This document shows, in pieces, positions 38,400 through 46,940 of a DNA stretch of 64,000 bases. Below the pieces are notes generated by a model. The model had not been told where the DNA came from. It searched no databases and saw nothing but the letters and a program-made list of their open reading frames with translations. Source of the DNA: an uncultured Paracoccaceae bacterium (GTDB lineage: Bacteria; Pseudomonadota; Alphaproteobacteria; Rhodobacterales; Rhodobacteraceae). Both the position numbers and the translations under genes were made by a program. The stretch is taken from NCBI GenBank assembly GCA_947498985.1, contig CANMMF010000005.1, forward strand, positions 248,001 to 312,000. The letters are read 5' to 3'. The number at the start of each line of letters is the position of its first letter. Position 1 is the first letter of the stretch.

Positions 38400-38800
38400 G
38401 CGCGCCCGGGGTTGAAAGAAGGCGCCGCGCGCGGCGACGGGAGAGGGCGGGCCGGCCGCGCAGAGGTGTTCCGGGACCCGGCAGCACGCCCGCCGTCCGC
38501 GCCGCCTCCAGTGGATGGCGTCGTTACCCCGAAGACCCTCACCAATAAAGATATGCCGGTCAGACCAGCCGCAGAAATCGCGCGATCAGGTCAGATGCAC
38601 ACAAGCGTGTCGGCGCAGGATCAGCAAAAGCCAGATCGACGATGAGCGTGATGGCGGAGAGACAGGCCGCCATGGTCATTTCCGGCGAGGTACGCCCTTG
38701 TCCCTACATGTCTTGATTGCTTTCACGCAAACCACCTTCCATTGTACGATGTGTTCCGGCATAATCCGTGGCAATCCATGCTTTATTGGGGGATAAATTG
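38400..38800 (+). other. Intergenic region with the left element boundary
   Basis: 401 bases between the antiporter and the integrase. The chromosome/element junction (38652-38666) is inside it. The DNA right of the junction is visibly less GC-rich. No gene is convincing. Confidence 0.6.
38652..38666. repeat. attL core (copy of the tRNA-Ser 3' end)
   Basis: TGGCGGAGAGACAGG, identical for 15 bases to 55458-55472. The flanks diverge on both sides. It lies 134 bases before the integrase start. Confidence 0.85.
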
Positions 38801-40105
38801 GTGCTCGCGACAAACCGCAGACCGAAAAAGGCTCTGTCACCTCGGTTCGTGGAGACCGTAGAGGCGCCGGGCAAGTATTTTGATGGGCACGGCCTCATTC
38901 TAAGGGTCTTGAAAAATGGCTCGAAGCAGTGGGTCCAGCGCATAACTGTTCGCGGTAAGCGAACAGAGCTCGGCCTTGGCAGCCCGCCAGCCGTAACGCT
39001 AAAAATGGCCAGGGAGGTCGCACTCGAAAATCGCGGCAAGGCGATGCTTGGCGGTGACCCGCTTGCTGACAAGCGCAAAGCGCAAGACCGCATGACCTTT
39101 GCGAAAGCGGTGGACCAATACCTTTCGGCGTAGCTTTCAGAGTTCGGGAACGAAAAACATCGCAAGCAATGGCGTTCGACATTGGATACTTATGCGACGC
39201 CGGTGCTTGGCAATAAGCTGGTGGCGGACATCACAGTACACGACGTATTGCGAACGCTAGAGCCAATATGGCGCGACAAGACTGAAACCGCATCGCGCCT
39301 TCGTGGCAGAATCGAAAACGTTCTGTCCTGGGCCACCGTGGCCGGGCACAGAACCGGTGACAACCCCGCCCGCTGGAAAGGCAACCTTTCCGAAGCGCTT
39401 CCCAAGCCAGCTAAGATTGCGCGTGGCGGTAACCAGCCCGCTCTGGCTTTGGTAGATGTGTCACGCTGGTGGCGAGACCTGTCCCAGCGCGAGGGGATGG
39501 CTGCTCGAGCTCTCGAATTTTTGACACTTACGGCTGCTCGCTCAGGTGAGGTGCGCGGGGCGACGTGGGGTGAAATCGACCTCAATCCCGCTAGCAAAAT
39601 GGACAGGCGTGACCCTGCTACATCCGCCACAAACGCTGCTGTCTGGACTATCCCTGCAGCGCGCATGAAGAATGGCAGGTCGCATCGCGTACCACTATCT
39701 CCGGATGCGGTCGCGTTGCTAGATGGCCTACCTCGGCTCGACGGATCGCCATACGTTTTCTTTGCTCCGCGCGGCGGAAAACTTTCAGACATGAGCATCT
39801 CCGCCGTTATGCGGAGGATGCAGGCAGCACAAGAGAAGGCGGGTTGCGCAGGCTACCTCGATGCTGCCAGCAAGCGGCCCGCAGTTCCTCACGGCCTGCG
39901 CTCAACCTTCCGCCAGTGGGCGGCAGAGCGCGGGTATCCAAGGGACATGGCCGAAATCGCGCTGGCGCACTTTGTAGGCTCAGAGGTCGAGCGCGCTTAT
40001 CAGCGTAGCGACATGCTCGAGCGTCGCCGGATAATGATGGTGGCTTGGGCGAAGTTCGTATGTGACGCAGAGGCGGATGCTAGCAATGTGACGCTCCTCG
40101 AATGA
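38801..40105 (+). pseudogene. P4-type tyrosine integrase with in-frame TAG
   Basis: The reading frame would give 434 residues: an N-terminal DUF4102 arm-binding domain (SPRFVETVEAPGKYFDGHGLILRV, KQWVQRITVRGKRTELGLG), a core-binding domain (KHRKQWRSTLDTYATPVLG) and the catalytic domain with ARSGEVRGATWGEIDL, HGLRSTFRQWAAE and the nucleophile region VERAYQRSD. A TAG at 39131-39133 (codon 111) splits it between YLSA and LSEFGNEKH; the frame is otherwise intact. The TAG is one base from a sense codon, so it is a recent nonsense mutation, a sequencing error or a readthrough site. I take GTG 38801 as the start because GGGGGA precedes it. Confidence 0.88.
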
Positions 40106-40707
40106 CAGATCATGGACAAGACAGAAGACTTGTCGAAATACGTGCCACGTGGTCAGCTCTCCTAGAGGCTGAAGAGACTGCCTTTCAAAAGTGCTGTGAC
40201 CTCGACCACGAAAACCATGAAAAAACAAAGCAGAAATCCGAAGCGGTGCGGCATTGGTGGGGGCTAGCGAATGAGATCCTCTGGATGTTCACCCGGACGC
40301 GAATGCAGTATAATCACGAGCTGCAGCCGTTCCCTGCCTTCACGCTGGGGCGCTTGGCAAATGTGTCCGAAGATATCAGTAACGGCATTATTCCATCGTT
40401 TGTTGAAGATGCACGTCGTGGGCGTGGTCGACCGATGTTTAGTGGGGAGCGAAAACACATCGCCTATGGAGTGCTCTACATTGAGGCTGTTCGAAGCGGC
40501 GAAATTGAGGACAGGTCGCCAAACCTGACAGTCCGGCGTGCCTACAATGTCACGGCGAGAGCGGTTCAAGGCTGGATGAAGCGAAGGGAAGAAATTTGCC
40601 TTGGCGTGCCATTCCGGCAGCTATCCCCGGAGGAACTAAAGAAAAAGATGCTTGAATGCGGCGAGGTGTATTCGAACATCGGACGGGGCGCGCCATCTGA
40701 TAATTAG
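40102..40707 (+). CDS. Unknown protein with a helix-turn-helix-like segment
   Basis: A 201-residue protein starting inside the integrase stop (ATGA), so probably co-translated with it. The sequence is charged and helical. The segment TVRRAYNVTARAVQGWMKRREE resembles a DNA-binding helix-turn-helix, and RGRGRPMFSGERKHIAYGVLYIEAV precedes it. I recognise no family. The position suggests a role in excision control or element regulation. Confidence 0.7.
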   Translation: MTDHGQDRRLVEIRATWSALLEAEETAFQKCCDLDHENHEKTKQKSEAVRHWWGLANEILWMFTRTRMQYNHELQPFPAFTLGRLANVSEDISNGIIPSFVEDARRGRGRPMFSGERKHIAYGVLYIEAVRSGEIEDRSPNLTVRRAYNVTARAVQGWMKRREEICLGVPFRQLSPEELKKKMLECGEVYSNIGRGAPSDN

Positions 40708-40819
40708 AGCGAACCCATAACGCCTTTTGCGTTCGCTCCCGCGTGTCCAAGTTTTCTTGCACCTTTCCGAAATGAAGCACGGCAATCCTGCTGTGTTCTG
40801 CCGGAAAGGAAATCCTCAC

Positions 40820-41005
40820 ATGGCACACGTATTGCTCCGTCGCCCGGACGTAGAAGCTCGCACCGGGCTTTCCCGCTCGACGATTTACGATTGGATGAAG
40901 CGAGGTGATTTCCCGCAGCCTGTAAAGCTCGGCACGCGGCTTGTTGCTTGGCGCGAAGGCGACATCGCCGAATGGATGCGGGCACGCGAAAAGCGCGCCG
41001 CCTAA
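40820..41005 (+). CDS. AlpA-family regulator / excisionase
   Basis: A 61-residue MerR-like winged-helix protein: LLRRPDVEARTGLSRSTIYDWMKRGDFPQPVKLGTRLVAWREGDIAEWM is the standard AlpA pattern. AAAGGA precedes the ATG at 40820. AlpA proteins activate or direct excision of P4-like elements and satellites, so it fits beside the integrase. Confidence 0.93.
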   Translation: MAHVLLRRPDVEARTGLSRSTIYDWMKRGDFPQPVKLGTRLVAWREGDIAEWMRAREKRAA

Positions 41006-41119
41006 AGAAAACCCCCACCCGCAAGGTACGGGCAGGGGCGTATTTCTTAGGGCGTAGAACACCCAGAGCAATACATCACTGACCCGCGCCTTTCAACCTT
41101 GAAGAAAGGAACGCGGACT

Positions 41120-41497
41120 ATGAAACACCAAACCACGGCTTCCCAGCCAAAAGACCACCCCAAACCACCCCCGAACGCAAAGCGCGTCTATCGCTGGGCG
41201 GACTTGCCGCTTCACACCGAACAGGCGCTCTATCGCGTTACTGATCCCGGTCAGGAGCCGCGCATCATTCATGCAGCCAAGCGCAAGCGGCAGGTTTTGG
41301 AAGGCCTGATGCGCTCTCCGGTCTATGCCGCGAGTTACTGCCGCCTCTCCGATCAGGTGCTGCCGCTGCGCCGCGATGATGGTGTCGATATTCATTGCGA
41401 AATGTACCGCGACGATCCCGAGACCGGGCGCGAGCGGTACGGTGTCTATTTTCTCCGGTCCAAGGTCGAGCGGATCGAGCGGGAGGGCGAGGCATGA
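41120..41497 (+). CDS. Unknown phage/island protein
   Basis: A 125-residue basic, soluble protein with YRWADLPLHTEQALYRVTDPG and RKRQVLEGLMRSPVYAASYCRLSDQVLPLRRD, the latter looking like a helix-turn segment. GAAAGGA precedes the ATG at 41120. It begins a run of overlapping small genes (next start within its stop). The function is not known. Confidence 0.7.
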   Translation: MKHQTTASQPKDHPKPPPNAKRVYRWADLPLHTEQALYRVTDPGQEPRIIHAAKRKRQVLEGLMRSPVYAASYCRLSDQVLPLRRDDGVDIHCEMYRDDPETGRERYGVYFLRSKVERIEREGEA

Positions 41498-41625
41498 GGA
41501 CGCACGCCCGTACACATCCCTCTGCAAAGGAATTGCAGGCCCGTCGCATTCGGTGGCGGCATGGTCTGAACGGTTCAACCGCGCGGCTTGTCGCAACACT
41601 TCACTTCGGGGAGGCGCGGCAATGA
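41494..41625 (+). CDS. 43-residue basic peptide in an overlapping gene chain
   Basis: Starts in the stop of the previous gene (ATGA at 41494) and its stop overlaps the next start (ATGA at 41622). The 43-residue product is Arg/His-rich (KELQARRIRWRHG). The double 4-base overlap is the main reason to call it a gene. Confidence 0.6.
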   Translation: MRTHARTHPSAKELQARRIRWRHGLNGSTARLVATLHFGEARQ

Positions 41626-41840
41626 GCAGTCCTATCGAGATCCGCAAAAACGCGCGGGAGGTCATTCGCATCGAACGGCAGGCGTTCAAGGGCCACGACC
41701 TGGTCAACCTGCGCGTCTATTTCGATGCTGGCGATGGCGAGATGAAACCCGGTAAGCAGGGGGTCGCGTTTCGCGCGGCCCTTCTGCCCGATGTTCTGCA
41801 GGCACTGATGGCCTTCTGCGATAGCGAGGACGCTGCCTGA
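41622..41840 (+). CDS. PC4/p15-like single-stranded DNA-binding protein
   Basis: A 72-residue protein with the PC4 pattern: EIRKNAREVIRIERQAFKGHDLVNLRVYFD followed by GEMKPGKQGVAFRAALLPDVLQAL. Bacterial and phage PC4-like proteins bind single-stranded DNA as dimers, which would suit replication or packaging of the element. It overlaps both neighbouring genes by 1-4 bases. Confidence 0.78.
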   Translation: MSSPIEIRKNAREVIRIERQAFKGHDLVNLRVYFDAGDGEMKPGKQGVAFRAALLPDVLQALMAFCDSEDAA

Positions 41841-42520
41841 TGCCCGCGCGGACATATGCTCAGATTGAATGCTCGTTGAAGGGTTCGAAAAAGATTCGCG
41901 GCCTTTCCAGCCACAAAGTCCGGTGGGTGTATCTCTGCGCCCATCTCAGCGACTTTGCGACGTATACCGGAGTTTTCCGCTACCCAAGGCCGATGTGGGC
42001 ATATGATGCTCAGCTTGATCCTGACGGACTTGACGACGCTATTGCCGAGCTCATCGAAGCGGGCCTCATCGACTACGACGCGGAAGATGACTTTATCCGC
42101 ATCGTAGGCTGGTTCCACAAACGCAGCGGGCCAGACAACCCGAACAGGGTTCAAAGCGTCATCGCTGATTTGACGGGCTTGTCCGAACTCCCGGAAGCGA
42201 TGCTGCAGAAGGCGTCTGCGGAGCTTGTTTGCGCGTCCGTCAAGCGCTCCCTGCGCTGGACGGAAGACAGCGGGGCGCGTTCGAAACTCTACAAGATGCT
42301 CAGCGCCTTTCTTCGCGAAGTGCACCTTGAGATTGGCGACGCGTTGATTGTCGCGTTGCGGTCTGAGATGGAGGCATCGAGCGCTGCCGTGCAGTCGGAA
42401 ATCGGCGCAATTTTCCCACCTTTGACAATCACCGGCGGCACCGGAGAAGGTAACCGTTCCGGAAGGGTTACCCCAACCCTTCCGGAACACGAGACGAAGA
42501 CGAGACGAGACGAGACGTAG
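41840..42520 (+). CDS. Putative element replication/DNA-binding protein
   Basis: A 226-residue protein: the N-terminal half (KIRGLSSHKVRWVYLCAHLSDFATYTGVFRYPRPMWAYD, then LDDAIAELIEAGLIDYDAEDDFIRIVGWFHKRSGPDNPNR) has the look of a phage replisome-organiser winged helix, as in other small phage replication proteins. The C-terminus is low-complexity and coded by an ACGAG repeat. Its start overlaps the preceding stop by one base. The role is inferred from this pattern and position only. Confidence 0.6.
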   Translation: MPARTYAQIECSLKGSKKIRGLSSHKVRWVYLCAHLSDFATYTGVFRYPRPMWAYDAQLDPDGLDDAIAELIEAGLIDYDAEDDFIRIVGWFHKRSGPDNPNRVQSVIADLTGLSELPEAMLQKASAELVCASVKRSLRWTEDSGARSKLYKMLSAFLREVHLEIGDALIVALRSEMEASSAAVQSEIGAIFPPLTITGGTGEGNRSGRVTPTLPEHETKTRRDET

Positions 42521-42531
42521 ACGAAACGAAG
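42489..42531 (+). repeat. ACGAG / ACGAA short tandem repeat
   Basis: About eight imperfect 5-6 base units (ACGAG, ACGAAG, ACGTAG, ACGAA) covering the 3' end of the putative replication gene and its stop. After it come an A-rich stretch and a 6-bp-stem hairpin (CGCGTT/AACGCG, 42565-42583). This could be an iteron-like or slippage-prone region. Confidence 0.6.
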
Positions 42532-42692
42532 AAAAAACAAAAAATAGACGAAAACCAAAAAGGGCGCGTTTCGAACGAACGCGATATCCACGCGACGGCA
42601 CCAGGTTCGATTGTCGATTTGCCGAGAAGCAGGGAAGGACCACGACCCTCAACGCTTCGCTCCAACCTTGCGCAAGCCGCCAAGGGGTAGCC

Positions 42693-42881
42693 ATGAGCCT
42701 TCTCAAGCGCATTCACCGGTTGGAACAACGACAACCCGAGGAGCAGTTTGTGGTTCTCTCTGCGCCTTTGGGACGGTCGCAGAGCGAGAAGACCATGACT
42801 GCTGAGGAATGGGAAAGCGGGTTCTGCGCAACTCCCCAGACAAGCAACGAAATGCACGCGAGACGCAGAGGCAGTCCATGA
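42693..42881 (+). CDS. Small coiled-coil protein, member 1 of three
   Basis: A 62-residue protein starting MSLLKRIHRLEQRQ, then EEQFVVLSAPLG. The N-terminal helix matches those of the genes at 43312 and 43470. Its stop overlaps the next start (ATGA). The function is unknown. Confidence 0.68.
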   Translation: MSLLKRIHRLEQRQPEEQFVVLSAPLGRSQSEKTMTAEEWESGFCATPQTSNEMHARRRGSP

Positions 42882-43321
42882 GCAAGAACCGCAACAACGG
42901 ATCGACTACGGGTCGCAATGCAGACGGGACGTTTTCGCCCGGCAATCCGGGCAGGCCTCAAGGCGCCCGCCACAAGGTCACACGCGCCGTCGAGGAGCTT
43001 CTCGCTGGCGAGGCAGACGCGCTCACTCGCAAAGCCATCGACATGGCTCTGGAAGGTGACAGCGTAGCAATGCGCCTCTGTCTCGAAAGGATAGCACCGA
43101 CGCGGAAAGACGCCCCGGTGGCATTCGAGCTTCCCCCGATGGCGTCTGCAACAGATGCAGCATCAGCGGCAAAGGCGGTTCTGAGCGCAGTTTCCGAAGG
43201 TGTGCTCTCTCCCCTGGAAGCAACGAGCGTCATGGGGCTGGTGGAGACCTTTCGGAAAACGCTTGAAACCGTCGAACTCGAAGCCCGGGTTTCTGAATTG
43301 GAGGAGCAACTATGCAACTGA
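42878..43321 (+). CDS. DUF5681 protein (small-terminase-like position)
   Basis: A 147-residue protein. GRNADGTFSPGNPGRPQGARHKVTRAVEEL is the DUF5681 signature, found at the start of many phage and island proteins next to terminase genes. The rest is helical (AVSEGVLSPLEATSVMGLVETFRKTLETVELEARVSELEEQL) with a coiled-coil end. It overlaps the genes on both sides. A DNA-packaging adaptor role is possible, but no large terminase follows here. Confidence 0.82.
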   Translation: MSKNRNNGSTTGRNADGTFSPGNPGRPQGARHKVTRAVEELLAGEADALTRKAIDMALEGDSVAMRLCLERIAPTRKDAPVAFELPPMASATDAASAAKAVLSAVSEGVLSPLEATSVMGLVETFRKTLETVELEARVSELEEQLCN

Positions 43322-43473
43322 AGCAGCGCCTGTCTCGGCTCGAAGCCAGACAGCAACCCGAAAAGCTCTCGATCAACGTGGTGATTGTCGATGACGAGAC
43401 GAGAGCAGAAGACCAGAGGCAAGCTGTCATTTGTCGCGTCTCTTCCTCGTCTGAAACGGAGGGCGCGAAATGA
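43312..43473 (+). CDS. Small coiled-coil protein, member 2 of three
   Basis: A 53-residue protein starting MQLKQRLSRLEARQ, then LSINVVIVDDE. It overlaps the DUF5681 gene by 10 bases and the next gene by 4. Its N-terminal helix is clearly related to those at 42693 and 43470. Confidence 0.7.
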   Translation: MQLKQRLSRLEARQQPEKLSINVVIVDDETRAEDQRQAVICRVSSSSETEGAK

Positions 43474-43784
43474 GGTTGCAGGCCCGCCTGACAATGCTGG
43501 AAGCGCGCAACGCTCCTGCAAGAGGTCCTGACTTCATCGTCGTCAGGTCAGTGGTCTCGGTAAACGGCACCTCGCGACCGGCCTACGCCTTTTTCGTCGG
43601 ATACCAAAATGAGCAGCTCCGCGCGTTTGACGGAGAAACCGAAGAAGAGTTCTCGGCCCGTTGCCACCATCGTTTGGAAAGCTTGAAGCAGATCCAACAT
43701 GCGAGCTCTGAAAATCGAGCGAAAGAACACTTCGGTGATAATCGGCAGCGGAATGACCAGACAGAGAAATTGGATGGCCCATGA
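43470..43784 (+). CDS. Small coiled-coil protein, member 3 of three
   Basis: A 104-residue protein starting MRLQARLTMLEARN, then a beta-like stretch DFIVVRSVVSVNGT and FDGETEEEFSARCHHRLESL. It is the longest of the three and may be the complete form. It overlaps both neighbours by 4 bases. Confidence 0.72.
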   Translation: MRLQARLTMLEARNAPARGPDFIVVRSVVSVNGTSRPAYAFFVGYQNEQLRAFDGETEEEFSARCHHRLESLKQIQHASSENRAKEHFGDNRQRNDQTEKLDGP

Positions 43785-43909
43785 GCACCTATGAAAAATT
43801 GATGAACTCTGCCCGCCGCCTCAATGAGGCTGGTGACCTAGAGGCGGCTCAAAGGGCTTGGGAGTCGGAACAGCGAGAGCGCCGCGATGCTGTTGCCTTT
43901 CTTCAATGA
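43781..43909 (+). CDS. 42-residue protein at the end of the overlapping chain
   Basis: Read directly from the bases: ATG at 43781 in the stop of the previous gene, stop TGA at 43907. The product is a helical peptide (MSTYEKLMNSARRLNEAGD, then EAAQRAWESEQRERRDAV). The ATGA overlap and the codon use support it. Confidence 0.62.
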   Translation: MSTYEKLMNSARRLNEAGDLEAAQRAWESEQRERRDAVAFLQ

Positions 43910-44069
43910 TGGAAAGCCTGCCGCAAGGCTGCAGCACGCCAGAGGCGGGCAGAGCGTGAGGCCGAACATGGTTAGGTACGTCGACGCAGTCTGCTATCTT
44001 TTCAACAACTTCCGCCGCTTCTCTCGGTAGGAAAAATGACCAAAAACAACAACAGCGAAAGCAGGAAAA

Positions 44070-46124
44070 ATGGCAGGACATGAACAACATCAAAACGCAC
44101 CAAGTTCGGCAATGTGGCAGGCTGTTCTGGAGGCAGAGCGGCGGGGGATACTCCCGGCGGACAAGGCGGCTGCACTGGCCGAAGCGCGTCGGCGAGGGAT
44201 GGTAGGCCCGCCCGCACAGCAGCCGGGTCAGGCGGATCCGCGACAGCCGCCAAGTGGCAGCGACTTCCAAGAGGTTGAGCTGCCGGATGGAACCATCCTC
44301 GAATTTCCTCAGGGTATGTCGAGAGATGAAATGCGCACGGCGGTGCACCGGTACCTTGGGAAGGCCAACGCACAGAGGCCCGCAGCGCAACCCGATCCGA
44401 ACGGCGAGCGCGAAAGAATGTTCCGCGCCCTGCGCAATGCGCATAATGCCGGGGATACCGAAGCCGCGCAGCGCATTGCCAAGATGATCCAAGCCGCGCC
44501 AAGTGCGCCCAGCCGGAGCAACCAGAATCTGCAAGCCTTGGAAGCCCTAGAGAAATTGGGGCAACTGCGCCCGAATGAGCGAGCAGAACTCGCCCAACTT
44601 CGCGCCGCCAACCCTGGGGGTCAGATTGATCCGCAGATGGCCGCAATCTCGCAGGCAGGTCTGCGCGGTGATCTTCCGCCGCCGATCCCGCGTGAAAACG
44701 CGCTTATGGGTGGCATCCTTCCGTCGCCCCAGCAGGCCAAGCGCAACCTCATCGAGAACATGTTTGGCGACAACGACCCGAACTCGCTCAATCGTGGCGA
44801 GCAGTTTGCAGCGGCCCTGAACAAGGGCGGCGAGGCCATGACAATGGGTGTTGCTGGAGACGAAGCTGCTGGCATGTTTGATGCTCTTTTGGGACGAGGT
44901 AGCGCCACCGAACGTACCCAATTCCACCGCAACCAGGAAAACCAACTGCAAGAACAATCCCCCGGACTGGCGCTTACCGCCGAACTGGGCGGAGCGCTGC
45001 TCGGACCCGGCAAGGGTGGTGCCGCATTCATCAACGCAGGGCGCGGCGCAGCGGCCAGAATGGGGCGCGGGGCGTTGGTCGGTGCGGGCGCTGGGGGCGT
45101 TTACGGTGCAATGGAAGGCGAAAACCCGCAGGATCGCGTACAGAAGGGCCTCTTGGCGGCAGGTGCAGGCGGCGCAGCGGGTGGCGCGCTGGCTGACGTC
45201 GGTCAGGGCTTCGTGCGGGCGGCGAGGGCACTCCGCCGCCAACCGTCCGCCCGTGCGGCGGTCTCCACCGTAGAGGGGCTGAAAAGCCAGGCGCAGGCCC
45301 TCTATGCAGCAGCCGCCAGAAGCGGGGATGTGATCCCCCAGAACCAAATGGCCGCGATTTCCAACGCGGTACGTCAGAAGATTTCAGGCGCTGGTTTCCA
45401 CCCCCGCATGCATCCAAAAGTGTCTGTTGTTCTCGATGAGCTGGATGCGTCGTCCCGCGCGGATGGCACATTAATGGGAGTAGATAAGCTCCGCCGGTTT
45501 GCTCAGAACGCAGCCCAATCCCTAGAGCCAGACGAGCGGCGCTTGGGCGCCATGGTAATCGACACGATGGACGATGCGGTTGATAGTGTGACGGGATCAC
45601 AGCACCTCAAGGATGCCCGTGAAATCTGGGGGCGCATGCGTCGCCTGGAGGCCATCGAGGAGGTCATAGAAGACGCGGCGAACAGCCCGAACTTCGAAAC
45701 CGCTCTTTCGACAAAGTTCCGGGCGATGCTGCGGAACAAGAAGCGGATGCGCGGTTTCTCCGAGTCCGAGAAGCGCTTGATCGCGTCTATCGCAGGCCAA
45801 AAGGGCGGCGTTAAGGCCCTGCGCGCGCTGTCCCAGCTCACCAACCCTCAATCCGTTCTGGGGCTCATGACAACTGGCGGAGCGGCCTACACATTGGGGC
45901 CTGCCCCAGCCGTGGCGCTGGCAGGCGCAGGTGTTGGCACCAAAGCGGTTGCCAACGCCATGTTGCGGTCTCGCGCTGAACATCTTCGCAGCACAGTGGG
46001 TCAAAGCGATCAGACCCGGGCAATTGTCGAGGCGCTGATGCGCCGACAGAACCCACTCGCTCAGACCGCAGCGGTGCCAGGGATCGGGCTGCTGAGCGCT
46101 ATCGAGAATTGGCATAAGCGATGA
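44070..46124 (+). CDS. Phage internal-virion / DNA-ejection-like protein
   Basis: A 684-residue protein. The N-terminal third is helical and Pro/Gln-rich, with a short domain EVELPDGTILEFPQGMSRDEMRTAVHRYL that often opens phage particle proteins. The middle is Gly/Ala-rich and hydrophobic (GAALLGPGKGGAAFINAGRGAAARMGRGALVGAGAGG), suited to membrane insertion, and the C-terminus is again helical and hydrophobic. This resembles ejection or internal proteins of podo-like phages. It is the only particle-type gene I recognise in the element. It overlaps the next gene by 4 bases. Confidence 0.7.
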   Translation: MAGHEQHQNAPSSAMWQAVLEAERRGILPADKAAALAEARRRGMVGPPAQQPGQADPRQPPSGSDFQEVELPDGTILEFPQGMSRDEMRTAVHRYLGKANAQRPAAQPDPNGERERMFRALRNAHNAGDTEAAQRIAKMIQAAPSAPSRSNQNLQALEALEKLGQLRPNERAELAQLRAANPGGQIDPQMAAISQAGLRGDLPPPIPRENALMGGILPSPQQAKRNLIENMFGDNDPNSLNRGEQFAAALNKGGEAMTMGVAGDEAAGMFDALLGRGSATERTQFHRNQENQLQEQSPGLALTAELGGALLGPGKGGAAFINAGRGAAARMGRGALVGAGAGGVYGAMEGENPQDRVQKGLLAAGAGGAAGGALADVGQGFVRAARALRRQPSARAAVSTVEGLKSQAQALYAAAARSGDVIPQNQMAAISNAVRQKISGAGFHPRMHPKVSVVLDELDASSRADGTLMGVDKLRRFAQNAAQSLEPDERRLGAMVIDTMDDAVDSVTGSQHLKDAREIWGRMRRLEAIEEVIEDAANSPNFETALSTKFRAMLRNKKRMRGFSESEKRLIASIAGQKGGVKALRALSQLTNPQSVLGLMTTGGAAYTLGPAPAVALAGAGVGTKAVANAMLRSRAEHLRSTVGQSDQTRAIVEALMRRQNPLAQTAAVPGIGLLSAIENWHKR

Positions 46125-46414
46125 ACGTGGATGGAGATGCTTTCTACCGCGCTGCAGAGGCACAATACGACGCCCTGCCTCCTATCAGCACGTTGGACGA
46201 ATACATCCACTTTCAAAGCGAGTTGGAAGCAATGCGCGCGCGAAGTGACGGTCGGTTTGTGCCTGAGAAGTTCGGGCTGGAAATGTCCGTGTACATCCGC
46301 CTGATGGACTATTGCAGGTCGCTTGGGCTGCCCATACCCGCCATGCCTGGGCCAGACGGCAAGGGCGGGGTTTCCTATCCCTCTATCGTGCCTTCGGCAT
46401 GGTTGCTTGATTAG
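46121..46414 (+). CDS. Unknown small phage-like protein
   Basis: A 97-residue protein starting within the stop of the 44070-46124 gene. It has an acidic helical start and a Pro-rich end (GLPIPAMPGPDGKGG). I recognise no family. It is the last gene before the transposase remnant at 46472. Confidence 0.65.
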   Translation: MNVDGDAFYRAAEAQYDALPPISTLDEYIHFQSELEAMRARSDGRFVPEKFGLEMSVYIRLMDYCRSLGLPIPAMPGPDGKGGVSYPSIVPSAWLLD

Positions 46415-46940
46415 TAAAGAGGTTGGCGACCCCACCAAGGACACTTCAACTGGTCGCGCTAGGGTTAGGACTCATTGAGTTTCAAAGCCAGTAGATACGA
46501 GTGCCGCGAGTGCGATAGCTGACAAGAGGACCTTCGGGCATCTGTCGTATCTGGTCGCGGCCCGCCGCCAATCCTTGAGCCTGCCGAACATGATCTCGAT
46601 GCGATTGAGGCGTTTGTATCTGCGCTTGCAGCGAATGGCCGGTTCGGGGAAGCTGCACTGCAGCGCTTGACTAAGTGACCAAGGTTCGGAATGGGCCGTC
46701 CCCATCCGAGCCGAACGTGCTTGCCAATAAGATGCTGCGCTGGCTCCGAAGTCCGCAAGGAGCCCGAAGTCACCGATGGCGCGCGTTGCACGAATGTCTG
46801 GATTTCCGCATTGGCATTTTTTGCAAACAACGGCCGACCCAAACAACCAGCGATCTGCCACAGTGCTTTTGCAAAATCAGTCTACAGTTGATCCGAATTT
46901 TAGGTTAAGAACCTGATCACGGTACTGGGTAGAAAGCGTC
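46415..46940. other. Scar region with a transposase remnant
   Basis: 526 bases without an intact gene. It carries the IS5-type fragment on the minus strand and then about 80 bases of AT-richer DNA leading into the LuxR-hydrolase gene, which probably hold its promoter. Confidence 0.6.
46472..46640 (-). pseudogene. IS5-family (IS427-like) transposase, C-terminal remnant
   Basis: The minus strand encodes CKRRYKRLNRIEIMFGRLKD followed by WRRAATRYDRCPKVLLSAIALAA, the hallmark C-terminal part of IS5-family transposases with the catalytic Glu in RIE. Only about 52 codons match; the sequence before it does not look like the rest of the enzyme. No terminal repeats are found. Confidence 0.8.

Noticed and set aside
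46472-46861. Complete IS5 element
   Set aside because: Only the C-terminal 52 codons match a transposase; no terminal repeats or target duplication could be seen.
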